From: Flavobacteriales bacterium
Lineage (GTDB): Bacteria; Bacteroidota; Bacteroidia; Flavobacteriales_F; PHOS-HE28
Direction of reading: 5' to 3'
Length of the DNA: 64,000 nucleotides
Assembly: GCA_016716605.1 (NCBI GenBank)
Contig: JADJWA010000001.1
Span: 3,455,001-3,519,000 of the forward strand
The translations under genes were made by a program, and so were the position numbers. This document shows positions 8,877 through 17,324 of the stretch, one piece after another. Below the pieces are notes generated by a model that made no database searches, was not told the origin of the DNA, and worked only from the letters and a program-made list of their open reading frames with translations. Every line of letters starts with the position of its first letter. Position 1 is the first letter of the stretch.

Positions 8877-10313
8877 TCATCCCTTGAGGCGCGCGATTCG
8901 CCAACCCAGGGCGCCCTGCAGCACGGTCATCAACGGGCTGGCCAGGTTGAAGAATGCAAAGGGCAGGTAGGTCATGGTGGCCACGCCGAGCACGCCGCTC
9001 ATGTACGCCCCGCAGGTGTTCCAAGGGACCAGCGCGCTGGTCACGGTTCCGCTGTCCTCCAGGGTGCGGCTGAGCACTTTGGCCTGAAGGCCGCGATCGG
9101 CATATACGGAGGAGAACATGCGGCCGGGCACCACGATGCTCAGATACTGATCGGAAGCGGTGGCATTCACCAGCACACAGCTTCCTGCTGTTGCAGCGAT
9201 CAGCGACCCATCCGTCCGCGCTATCGAAAGGATCGCTGCGGCCAGCCGTTGCAGCAGGCCGGCCCCTTCCATGGCACCACCGAAGGCCATGGCGCAGAGG
9301 ATGAGCCAGATCGTCTTCAGCATGCCGGACATGCCCTTTGCGGTGAGCAGTTCATCGACCGTTGCGTGGCCGGTCTCGATGGCCGTCCCGGAGCCCATGG
9401 CGTTGATGACCACCTTGTATATCGCCTTCCAGGACGATCCGCCCGCGAGTTCGGTGAGCAAGGGCCATTGGAAGATCAGCGAAGCAATGGCCCCGAGGAG
9501 CATGCCGATGAAGAGCGCGGGCAAGGCCGGCATGCGGCGCCAGATCATGGCCACCACGGCGATCGGCACCAGATAGAGCCACCAGCCGATGCTGAATCGC
9601 GAGCGGATGGCCGCTTGCAGCTCCGCCACGCCTTCGATGCCGCCTTCGGGCGCACCGAACAAGCCGATGCCGGTGAAAGCGAGCAGGGCGATGCCGATGC
9701 TGGGCAGGGTGGTATTGAGCATGTACCGGATGTGCGTGAACAGATCGGTGCCCGCCACGGCAGGCGCCAGGTTGGTCGTATCGCTGAGCGGGCTGAGCTT
9801 GTCGCCGAAATAGGCGCCGCTGATCACCGCACCAGCCACCATACCCTCATGGAATCCCAATGCCTTGCCGATGCCCATGAGCGCGATGCCCACCGTGGCG
9901 GCCGTGCTCCACGATGAACCGGTCGCCAAGGACACTACGCAGCAAACCAGGCATGCCGCTACCAGGAAGATCTTCGGCGAGAGCAGCGCCAGGCCGTGAT
10001 CGATCATGGCCGGCACGATGCCGCTGATGAGCCAGGTAGCAGCCAGCGCACCGATCAGCAGCAGGATGAGCACTGCGCCAAGCGCGGTGGTGATCCCGCG
10101 CACGATGTGATCGAGCAGATCGGCGAACGACCGCCCATTGAATAGGCCGATGCCGATGGCCACGGCAGCCGTGAAGAGCAACGCAAGCTGATTGGGACCG
10201 TCAAGGCCGCTATCTCCGAATACCGCCACATTAAGCGCGAGCAAACCGACCAGCAATAGCAGCGGAAGCACCGATTGCAGGATCGATGGGGTCTTTCTGT
10301 CATGACCAGTCAT
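8877..10313 (-). CDS. nhaC: NhaC-family Na+/H+ antiporter
   Basis: A 478-residue inner-membrane protein with about eleven or twelve hydrophobic segments. NhaC-type carriers export sodium in exchange for protons. Typical stretches are SGAYFGDKLSPLSDTTNLAPA near the middle and the late ATASDQYLSIVVPGRMF, both diagnostic of the NhaC/MleN group. LVPWNTCGAYMSGVLG is also characteristic. The start is placed at MTGHDRKTPSILQ; the preceding 19 codons of the open frame are not membrane-like. It could be a malate-lactate type antiporter of the same superfamily. It is divergent from the small gene at 10580. Confidence 0.9.
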   Translation of the reverse strand: MTGHDRKTPSILQSVLPLLLLVGLLALNVAVFGDSGLDGPNQLALLFTAAVAIGIGLFNGRSFADLLDHIVRGITTALGAVLILLLIGALAATWLISGIVPAMIDHGLALLSPKIFLVAACLVCCVVSLATGSSWSTAATVGIALMGIGKALGFHEGMVAGAVISGAYFGDKLSPLSDTTNLAPAVAGTDLFTHIRYMLNTTLPSIGIALLAFTGIGLFGAPEGGIEGVAELQAAIRSRFSIGWWLYLVPIAVVAMIWRRMPALPALFIGMLLGAIASLIFQWPLLTELAGGSSWKAIYKVVINAMGSGTAIETGHATVDELLTAKGMSGMLKTIWLILCAMAFGGAMEGAGLLQRLAAAILSIARTDGSLIAATAGSCVLVNATASDQYLSIVVPGRMFSSVYADRGLQAKVLSRTLEDSGTVTSALVPWNTCGAYMSGVLGVATMTYLPFAFFNLASPLMTVLQGALGWRIARLKG

Positions 10314-10386
10314 GCCGCCAAAGTACCCGCATGCCCGCTTGCCCGAATCGCCCTGCCAGGTTTCAGCCACGAGATTTCCACAACCC

Positions 10387-10417
10387 TTGCATCACACCAT
10401 TCGACCCGATACTTTCG
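10387..10417 (+). promoter_or_regulatory. Candidate promoter for the first small/giant gene pair
   Basis: TTG at 10387-10389, a 20-bp spacer, then TACTTTCG at 10410-10417, one mismatch from TAnnTTTG, followed by GC. It leaves a leader of about 160 bases before the start at 10580, long enough to hold regulation, though no recognised riboswitch was seen. Confidence 0.25.
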
Positions 10418-10579
10418 GCATCCCCTTACCTAACCGAATCAGAACCCTTGCCACCCGGCACCCTCCCTCCCACACGCTGAATCCTTGCTGATCCGTATCG
10501 GTGTCATGCGCATTGGCGCGTGCCCCGGTCCATTCGGCATCGTGCATACCCCCCTTCGAAACCCTAACCAACCAGTCAT

Positions 10580-10918
10580 ATGAAAGCGAACACCGTCCTA
10601 AGAGGCGCCCTGCGCATGAGCGCGTTGGCCATCCTGCTCAGCGTGCATTGGAGCGCGCAGGCACAGAGCATATCCATCGAGCAGGAGATCACGGTAGCCC
10701 CGGCACCGAAAGCCAAGGCGCAGCCTGTACAGGTGAAGCAGGCAGTCAGCGAGCAGAAGATCGCCACGCCAGTGCCCGTGCCAGGAAATGCGAAGGAGAA
10801 CGGAGAACCAGGCACACCGGGCATGGCCGTGCAAGGTGAACCGATGATCATCCCGGTGAAAGGCGCGAGCCATCATCAAGTGGACCCGGAGGACGCAACC
10901 GGCAACAAGGAACCCTGA
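10580..10918 (+). CDS. Small exported low-complexity protein (112 aa), partner of the giant at 10944
   Basis: The signal peptide ends near SAQAQ (residue 29). The mature 83 residues are rich in Pro, Ala, Lys, Glu and Val, with no predicted fold and no cysteine. I recognise no family. It lies 25 bp upstream of the 1900-residue T9SS protein, so the two are probably co-transcribed. A protein of exactly the same length and similar composition precedes the second giant in the same way, although the two small sequences do not align convincingly. It could be a surface spacer, a chaperone-like partner or a translated leader. No function can be assigned. Confidence 0.7.
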   Translation: MKANTVLRGALRMSALAILLSVHWSAQAQSISIEQEITVAPAPKAKAQPVQVKQAVSEQKIATPVPVPGNAKENGEPGTPGMAVQGEPMIIPVKGASHHQVDPEDATGNKEP

Positions 10919-10943
10919 ACCGAACCAAACACCGACCTGAACC

Positions 10944-13900
10944 ATGAGCTTCATGCAACCCTTCATGAGCGCGGCAACACGAGCCAATCGATGGCTGCCG
11001 GCCGCAATGGCCTTGTTGCTGGCATTCAGCATCAGCCAATCGAAAGCGCAGACCGCCACCATCGATGGCGGCAGCATCTCGGGCCTCGGCCCCATGGGCA
11101 CCTTAGCGCACCATGCCGGCGAATACCTCTATTTCTCCACGGAGATCGCCCAGGACCTCACCATTACACGCATCAATTTCAAGAATGCGATCATGGCCGG
11201 CAGCAATGCCGATGCCTATGGCAACGTGAGCCTTTACCTGCGCCATACGGCCCTCACCACACTGCCGACAGCACTCTACGCCGGCACAGGTGGATACACC
11301 TTGGTGTACTCCGGCCCGATCGTCTGGAGCAAGAGCGGATGGAGCGGTGCGGACCTCCAGACGCCCTTCGCCTATTCACAGGCCTCCGGCAACCTGCAGC
11401 TGCTCGTGGTACGCGCCGACGCAGTCGCTCACACGGGCACTTCATTCTATGCGGCCGTCACCACCGGCGTGAATAGTTGCCGGCGCTACAATAACGCCGC
11501 AGCCCCGGTCGTAGGCGTTTCCACGCTCACGCAATCCACCTTCCGTGCGGCGATCCAACTCATAGGCGAGCCCAATTGCAGCGGGGCGCCTACTCCTGGC
11601 AACACGCTCTTCGTGCAGGGCAGCGGCTGCCCGAGCACCTTCTTCAGCATGAGCCTGGAGAATGCCACGCCCGGACCGGATGTGACCTATCAGTGGGAGA
11701 GCGCCGACGATGCGGCCTTCACCTTGAACGTCGTGAGCCTCGGCACCCATCCGAGTCAATGGGCCTCTCAGACCACCGACAAATACTACCGCTGCTTGGT
11801 GAGCTGCCCATCGAGCCCGCCTGCAGTCGCCAGTAATCCGCTGTTCGTATCAACGGCACCCGGCCACCTGTGCGCGCTCTGCGCAGCCGGGGTCAATGCG
11901 GGCGATCACTTCTTCTTCGAGAAGATCGACAACGTGGCCTATGGAACCGGCAACACGGTGAACAACAATTCTGCTGACCACATCGGAACGTACCAGAACT
12001 TCCGCGGATTGGTAGGCGACGTGCTCGAGAACAACTCGTTCGACGTCACCGTGAACATCAGCAACGCCGTTGCCAGCGATCAGGTCCTGATCTGGTGCGA
12101 TTGGGACCAGAACGGCGTCTTCAACAATGACCCTTCGGAGCTGATGTACACCTCGCCGACAGGCACCGGTCCATTCACGGCCACGATCCTTGTGCCCTCG
12201 GGTGCAACGCTCGGACGCACGACCATGCGGATCCGCTTGCATGACACGGCCTTCGGCCCATTGCTCGACCCCTGCGGAAACGCCTCTTATGGCGAAGTGG
12301 AGGATTATGGCCTCAACGTGCTGCCTCCGCCAACCTGCGGGCTCCCATCGGGCCTGGCTGCAGCCGTGGCCACCACCACCACCGCGAACATCTCCTGGCT
12401 GGCAGCGCCCAGCGCGGTCACTTATGATGTGGAGCTGCGCCAGGGCGGTGCGCCCGGCAGCGGCGGGGAGACCTTCGCTGGCAGCACAGGAGCACTCACT
12501 ATTGTTGCTACCGGCCTCACCTTCGGACAGAGCTACCAAGTGTATGTGCGCGCCGATTGCGGCGGCGGCAACCTCAGCCCCTGGGTCGGACCGTTCTCGC
12601 ATCTCCAGGACTACTGTGCGACCGATGCGCCCTTCAATAACGACCCCGTCATCACCCAGTTCACCTACGCGGGCATCAATAACGTCAACGCGGCAACGTC
12701 GGGCTATTTGAACTTCACCGCACAGACGGCATTCGTTGAACCCGGTGCAGCCACCGCGTTCACGCTCGACCGATCCACCGACTATCCGCTGGATTCCTTG
12801 TTCATCTGGGTGGATCTGAACGACGACATCGATTTCAGCGATCCTGGAGAACTCGTCTACACTTCGCCCGCGCTCTTCCCGGACCCGCTGAACGATTTCA
12901 TCACCATCCCCAACGGCACTTCGCCGGGCGATAAGCGCATGCGCGTGCGCCGCGTGAACATGACCCCGGGCTTCGGCTGGAATTCACCCTGCGGCACGGC
13001 GCCATTCGGGCAGACCCATGATTACACCGTGAACGTTTGCGGCGCTCCCACTGCCACGGCTTCCGTTGCGGACGATTGTGCCAATGATGAGTTCACCATC
13101 CAGGTGGACATCACGAGCAATCCGCAGGGCTCGCTCACCATCAACTGGGTGGCCACGCCCGGAGGCCCGGGCAGCCAGCCCGCTGCTTTGGGTTTGAATA
13201 CCCTGCCCGATTTCCCAGCAGGCACCGAGGTGTCCGTTACGGTATCGAACGGCAGCGTGTGCGAGCTTGATCTCGGAACGCACTTCAGCAATTGCCCGGT
13301 GACCGTGACCTGCGGCTCCGTGGTCACCATGACCCATTGCTACACCAATACCGATCCGCGCGTGTTCATCTTCATCGCGAGCGATGACCAGCAGACCTTG
13401 ACGATGAGCTTCATCGCCGGCACCATGGACCCGAACGACATCATCCGGGTCTATGCCGGAACCGACGAGAACAACAGCCCGCTGCTCACCTCTGGCTCCT
13501 TCAGCGACTTGGGGGTGCCGCAGCTCATCATCGCATCCACCACGGACACGATCATGCTCGTGATCGACAGCGATGCCAGCAATAGCTGCACGGATGCGCA
13601 GCAGTCCACTTGGGAGTTCGAGGTGGATTGCACGCCCGCATGCCTCGATCCCGATGGTGCCGTGGCCGTGACCACCAACTGCGGCACGTATGACTTCACG
13701 ATCGACGTGGAGATCCTGACCACAGGCAGTGGCGCCACCACCACCTTGCGCTACACGGTCAATGGCGGCACCCCCATCGACATCCCCGGATTGGTCGATA
13801 CCAACGTCGAGAACCTGGGGCCCTTCGCCATCGACGATGTGATCAACATCCGCCTGTTGCATGAGACCGACAGCAACTGCGACCGCAACCTGGGCAACTA

Positions 13901-16646
13901 CAGCGACGACAACACCTGCATCCCAGGTGAGGCATGCGTGGGCGCGATCCTGTTGAGCGTGAACGGCTTGGGTGGCTGCCCGGCTGGTGGAACGCCGGGA
14001 AGCAATACCGGCGCAACACAGGATGGCGGCTTGTTCTCCTGCAGCGCCAGCGTCGGTCCGTTCGAGGACAAGTGGTACCGCTTCAATTCCGGCGCGAATA
14101 GCGCGATCGCCTACTCCTTCACCGCATTCACGTTCGCGAGCCTGCTGGTCGAAGTGTTCGAGGGCGGATGCGCGGGCACATCGGTGCACTGCGCCTTGGG
14201 CGGGTCGGCCCTGAGCAATTCGTTCGTGGTGACCCCCAACACCGATTACTGGCTGCGCATGGCGTCGGTTGCGCCGCAGGGCGGCAACTTCACCATCTGC
14301 GTCAGCGCCGGCGTGCCGCCGCCTGATCCTTGCGCCAGCATCGCCAACATCGCGGCCTGCGGCGTGAGCACGGGACCGGTTGCCGCGCCATCAGGGACCG
14401 GGGCTTGGAGCAACAACACCCTCGGCGGGCCCTACCAGACGCCCGGCGTCGAGCGCATCTTCACCTTCAGCGCCACCGTTACCGGGGTCCACATCATCAA
14501 TGTGATCCAGTACACCGGCGGCAACTTCATCGACTTCTACTGGAAGCAGGTGGGCACTTGCGACAATACCGGCTGGAACTACCTGAGCGATTTGGCCGGG
14601 ATCGGCAACGTGGCCGCCGATGTGGGCTTGGGCGGCGTGCCGCTGAATTTCGTGGCCGGCAACACCTACTACATCCTCTGGGATCCGGAGAACACCACAG
14701 GCCGCACCGTGGCCTTCGAGGTGCTTTGCCCGATCCCCGCTCCGGCGAACGACGACTGCGCCAATGCCATCGGGCTCACCCCCGGCGCCACCTGTGTGCC
14801 CACTCCGGGCTCCACCATCGGCGCCAGCCAGAGCGCAGCGCCCAGCACCTGCTCAACCTTCACCAGCTCGGCCGCCAATGACGTTTGGTACAGCTTCGTG
14901 GCCACCCGCATCACCCACCGCGTAACGGTAGCTGGGCTGGTGGCATTCGATGCCATCGTTGACCTGCGCAGCGGTGCGTGCAACGGCACTACCGTAGCCT
15001 GCGTGGATGCCACCGTGAACGGCCAGACCGAGGTGCTCACCGTGGGCAGCCTCAACATCGGGGAGACCTACCTGGTGCGCGTCTATGGCTGGGCGGGCGT
15101 TAACGGCGACTTCACGATCTGCGTGGAAGAGCCCGATTGCAACGGCGTGTTCGGCGGGGGCGCCAACCCGGGCACCGCATGCGACGATGGCAATGCCAAC
15201 ACGGTTCTCGATGCGTACGATGCCAACTGCGTTTGCGCGGGGCAGGTCTGCACCACCGACCTCTCCCTGGAGCTGCAGCTCGATGGCGTGAGCACCGTGA
15301 GCTGGTTCCTCCATCAGGAAGGCACCGACATCCTGGTGCAGAGCGGCGTGGAGTTCCTGCCCGGCCCCAGCGACCTCTCGGTGGGCACCTGCCTGCCCGA
15401 TGGCTGCTACTACCTGCGCGTGGAGGATGATGGCGGCGACGGCATCACCGGTGGCGGCTACCTGCTGCGCGTGCTCAACGGCGCACGACTGCTCGACAAT
15501 CTCTACGATCAGTACGGCAACGGCGGCTTCACCAGCGGCAGCGTGAGCCAGGTGGCGGGCGGCGAAGGATTCTGCCTGCCCTTGGGCACCGATCGCCTGG
15601 TGGTCACCAGCTGCGATAAGCTCGATTGGAAGGTGAACCCTTGCGGCGGGGAATTCGTGGTGGCCAATGAGAATGCAGCCGTAAGCGCCGAGTACGGCGG
15701 ACCGAATGCAGCGACCAGCGGCTACCAGATGTGGTGGTACCAGCCCAATGGCGGCTTCAGCTTCAAGCGCTTCCAGAGCCACAACACCAGCAACGGCCTG
15801 CCCAACAACGCGGTGCGCGCCTGCCACTTCCAACTGAATGCCTGGACGGGCAATCAGCTGCAGCAGAACGTGCTCTACAACGTGAAGGTGCGCGGCCGCA
15901 TCAACGGGGTGTACAGCAACTGGGGCTATGCCTGCCGCCTGATCATCGACGATGCGCTGGCCCAGTGCCCGCGCACCAAGCTCATGGACCTGCCCGGCAA
16001 CCAGTTCCTGAGCTGCGGCCAGACCAGGAGCATCGGCACCAGCTATCGCGTGCATGCCCGAAACGTGCGCCGCATGAAGAACAATTGCGCCTGGCAGAAT
16101 GCCAACCGCTACCAGTTCCGTTTCCGGATCCCGGCGGAGAACGTGGTGATCCTGAAGACCAGCCCATCCGGACAATACTTCGTGAACACCGCAGGCCTGG
16201 TCTGCGGCAAGACCTACGAAGTGGACGTTCGTGCGAGCTTCGACAACGGATCCACCTGGTGCGTGAACACGCCTGACCCGAGCAGCGTGACCGATCCGGC
16301 CTGGGGCGATGTGTGCGAGCTCTTCACCGTGCCTTGCGCATTCGGCATGGCCCAGGAAGGCAGCGGCGCGGCGGCCACGGAGCAGCGCATGAGCCTTTAC
16401 CCGAACCCGAACACCGGCGATCAGCTCGTGGTGAGCTTCAGTGGACTGCCTGCGGATGCGGAACAGGTCCGCTTCGAGATGCACGATGCGTTCGGCAAGC
16501 TGGTGCTGAGCCGCACGATCCCGGTGCAAGAGGGCATGCTGAACAGCACCGTCTCCCTCGACGGCCGGCTTTCCGCAGGGCTTTACATGGCCACGTTGAA
16601 CGTTCAGGGAATCACCTTCACCGAACGCGTGGTGGTGCAGCCCTAG
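10944..16646 (+). CDS. Giant multidomain T9SS surface protein (1900 aa)
   Basis: The signal peptide ends near residue 36 (SQSKAQ). In order, as far as can be read: a beta-sandwich region (to ~210); an Ig-like segment with YQWESADDAAF (~213-295); a GEVED-type domain ending SYGEVEDYGLNV (~450); a fibronectin III-like domain (~457-560); a second GEVED-like domain ending FGQTHDYTVNVC (~697); an about 95-residue cysteine-bounded domain (~700-790), then a CUB-like domain (~790-895) and another copy of the 95-residue type (~898-990); two segments resembling bacterial pre-peptidase C-terminal domains (~995-1125 and ~1268-1395); and a C-terminal cassette (~1440-1900) closely similar to that of the protein at 17325. 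The end (LYPNPNTGDQ...GLYMATLN) is a T9SS sorting domain. No catalytic site was seen. An adhesin or matrix role is inferred. Confidence 0.85.
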   Translation: MSFMQPFMSAATRANRWLPAAMALLLAFSISQSKAQTATIDGGSISGLGPMGTLAHHAGEYLYFSTEIAQDLTITRINFKNAIMAGSNADAYGNVSLYLRHTALTTLPTALYAGTGGYTLVYSGPIVWSKSGWSGADLQTPFAYSQASGNLQLLVVRADAVAHTGTSFYAAVTTGVNSCRRYNNAAAPVVGVSTLTQSTFRAAIQLIGEPNCSGAPTPGNTLFVQGSGCPSTFFSMSLENATPGPDVTYQWESADDAAFTLNVVSLGTHPSQWASQTTDKYYRCLVSCPSSPPAVASNPLFVSTAPGHLCALCAAGVNAGDHFFFEKIDNVAYGTGNTVNNNSADHIGTYQNFRGLVGDVLENNSFDVTVNISNAVASDQVLIWCDWDQNGVFNNDPSELMYTSPTGTGPFTATILVPSGATLGRTTMRIRLHDTAFGPLLDPCGNASYGEVEDYGLNVLPPPTCGLPSGLAAAVATTTTANISWLAAPSAVTYDVELRQGGAPGSGGETFAGSTGALTIVATGLTFGQSYQVYVRADCGGGNLSPWVGPFSHLQDYCATDAPFNNDPVITQFTYAGINNVNAATSGYLNFTAQTAFVEPGAATAFTLDRSTDYPLDSLFIWVDLNDDIDFSDPGELVYTSPALFPDPLNDFITIPNGTSPGDKRMRVRRVNMTPGFGWNSPCGTAPFGQTHDYTVNVCGAPTATASVADDCANDEFTIQVDITSNPQGSLTINWVATPGGPGSQPAALGLNTLPDFPAGTEVSVTVSNGSVCELDLGTHFSNCPVTVTCGSVVTMTHCYTNTDPRVFIFIASDDQQTLTMSFIAGTMDPNDIIRVYAGTDENNSPLLTSGSFSDLGVPQLIIASTTDTIMLVIDSDASNSCTDAQQSTWEFEVDCTPACLDPDGAVAVTTNCGTYDFTIDVEILTTGSGATTTLRYTVNGGTPIDIPGLVDTNVENLGPFAIDDVINIRLLHETDSNCDRNLGNYSDDNTCIPGEACVGAILLSVNGLGGCPAGGTPGSNTGATQDGGLFSCSASVGPFEDKWYRFNSGANSAIAYSFTAFTFASLLVEVFEGGCAGTSVHCALGGSALSNSFVVTPNTDYWLRMASVAPQGGNFTICVSAGVPPPDPCASIANIAACGVSTGPVAAPSGTGAWSNNTLGGPYQTPGVERIFTFSATVTGVHIINVIQYTGGNFIDFYWKQVGTCDNTGWNYLSDLAGIGNVAADVGLGGVPLNFVAGNTYYILWDPENTTGRTVAFEVLCPIPAPANDDCANAIGLTPGATCVPTPGSTIGASQSAAPSTCSTFTSSAANDVWYSFVATRITHRVTVAGLVAFDAIVDLRSGACNGTTVACVDATVNGQTEVLTVGSLNIGETYLVRVYGWAGVNGDFTICVEEPDCNGVFGGGANPGTACDDGNANTVLDAYDANCVCAGQVCTTDLSLELQLDGVSTVSWFLHQEGTDILVQSGVEFLPGPSDLSVGTCLPDGCYYLRVEDDGGDGITGGGYLLRVLNGARLLDNLYDQYGNGGFTSGSVSQVAGGEGFCLPLGTDRLVVTSCDKLDWKVNPCGGEFVVANENAAVSAEYGGPNAATSGYQMWWYQPNGGFSFKRFQSHNTSNGLPNNAVRACHFQLNAWTGNQLQQNVLYNVKVRGRINGVYSNWGYACRLIIDDALAQCPRTKLMDLPGNQFLSCGQTRSIGTSYRVHARNVRRMKNNCAWQNANRYQFRFRIPAENVVILKTSPSGQYFVNTAGLVCGKTYEVDVRASFDNGSTWCVNTPDPSSVTDPAWGDVCELFTVPCAFGMAQEGSGAAATEQRMSLYPNPNTGDQLVVSFSGLPADAEQVRFEMHDAFGKLVLSRTIPVQEGMLNSTVSLDGRLSAGLYMATLNVQGITFTERVVVQP
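15261..16646 (+). repeat. C-terminal cassette, copy 1
   Basis: Encodes residues ~1440-1900 of the first giant. It is closely similar at protein and DNA level to 24870-26270, with the same order of CLPDGCYYL, GNGGFTSGSVSQ, SCDKLDW, FKRFQSHNTSNGLP, QQNVLYNVKVRGRINGVY, CPRTKLMDLPGNQ and the sorting domain. The sorting domain itself is more diverged than the part before it. Confidence 0.85.
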
Positions 16647-16669
16647 GGCGGAACAGATGAACCAATGGC

Positions 16670-16701
16670 GCGGCGGGACTGGAGCGATCCGGTCCCGCCG
16701 C
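16670..16701 (+). terminator. Strong hairpin after the first giant gene
   Basis: Arms GCGGCGGGAC and GTCCCGCCGC extend through a T-G wobble and GGA/TCC to a GCGA tetraloop of GNRA form. It lies 24 bp after the stop codon. No T-run follows, so it may act as an RNA-stabilising or factor-assisted end rather than a classical intrinsic terminator. Confidence 0.55.
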
Positions 16702-16737
16702 CGCTGTTGGCAGGGGAAATCAGCCATTGCCCATGAG

Positions 16738-16765
16738 TTGCCTCCGGTTGAAAAAAATATTCTTG
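16738..16765 (+). promoter_or_regulatory. Candidate promoter for the second small/giant gene pair
   Basis: TTG at 16738-16740, a 17-bp spacer containing an A7 run, then TATTCTTG at 16758-16765, one mismatch from TAnnTTTG. This is the most AT-rich patch of the intergenic region and follows the hairpin at 16670. The leader to the start at 16941 would be about 170 bases, similar to that of the first pair. Confidence 0.4.
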
Positions 16766-16940
16766 TTGGTACTGGCGTAAGCAACTTCTAATATTGACCA
16801 CCCCGAATGGCCAATCGCGAACTGAACGCAGCGCAGGTGCATCGGCACTCATGCCACGTCCCCTTGATGGACGTTACCGGAATCTTCTCGAGCGGCAGTC
16901 CCAACGTGTAACCGCGCATTCAGCCCAAACCAAGACCCGA

Positions 16941-17279
16941 ATGATCAAAGCCGTACTCCTTCGCCTCGCGCACCCCGGCACCCTTCGACCCACTGCACTC
17001 GCAGCAGCCCTGCTATTCATGGCGGGTGCCTCCATGGCCCAAAGCCGCACCGAAGAAGATTCGCCCGCGAAAGCGGATTCTGACCAACCGGCCCTCGACC
17101 AAGAGGGTGGCGCGCCTGCGCTGAACCGCGAGGTGAAGCAGGACCTGAGCAAGGCCCCTTCATCGCCCGATGCCCCGGCCCGCAAAGAAGAACCCAAGGA
17201 GCCCAAGGAGCACAAGGGCCCTGTATCGCTGCAAGTGTTCACCGAACCTGAGCCGCTGGCCGAACCCACTCCCGAATAA
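16941..17279 (+). CDS. Small exported low-complexity protein (112 aa), partner of the giant at 17325
   Basis: The start at MIKAVLLRL is chosen because it opens the signal peptide (cleavage near ASMAQ, residue 34); the open frame extends 49 codons further up but overlaps the promoter-like region. The mature part is dominated by Glu, Pro, Lys, Ala and Asp (EEPKEPKEHKGP, EPEPLAEPTPE) and is probably disordered. No family is recognised. It is 45 bp upstream of the 2981-residue giant and has the same length as the protein at 10580. Because it recurs next to a giant T9SS protein, a dedicated role in that protein's export or assembly is possible but unproven. Confidence 0.65.
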   Translation: MIKAVLLRLAHPGTLRPTALAAALLFMAGASMAQSRTEEDSPAKADSDQPALDQEGGAPALNREVKQDLSKAPSSPDAPARKEEPKEPKEHKGPVSLQVFTEPEPLAEPTPE

Positions 17280-17324
17280 CCCCGCTGACCCCTTACCAAG
17301 CCCTGGACGACAAAACCAAAACCA

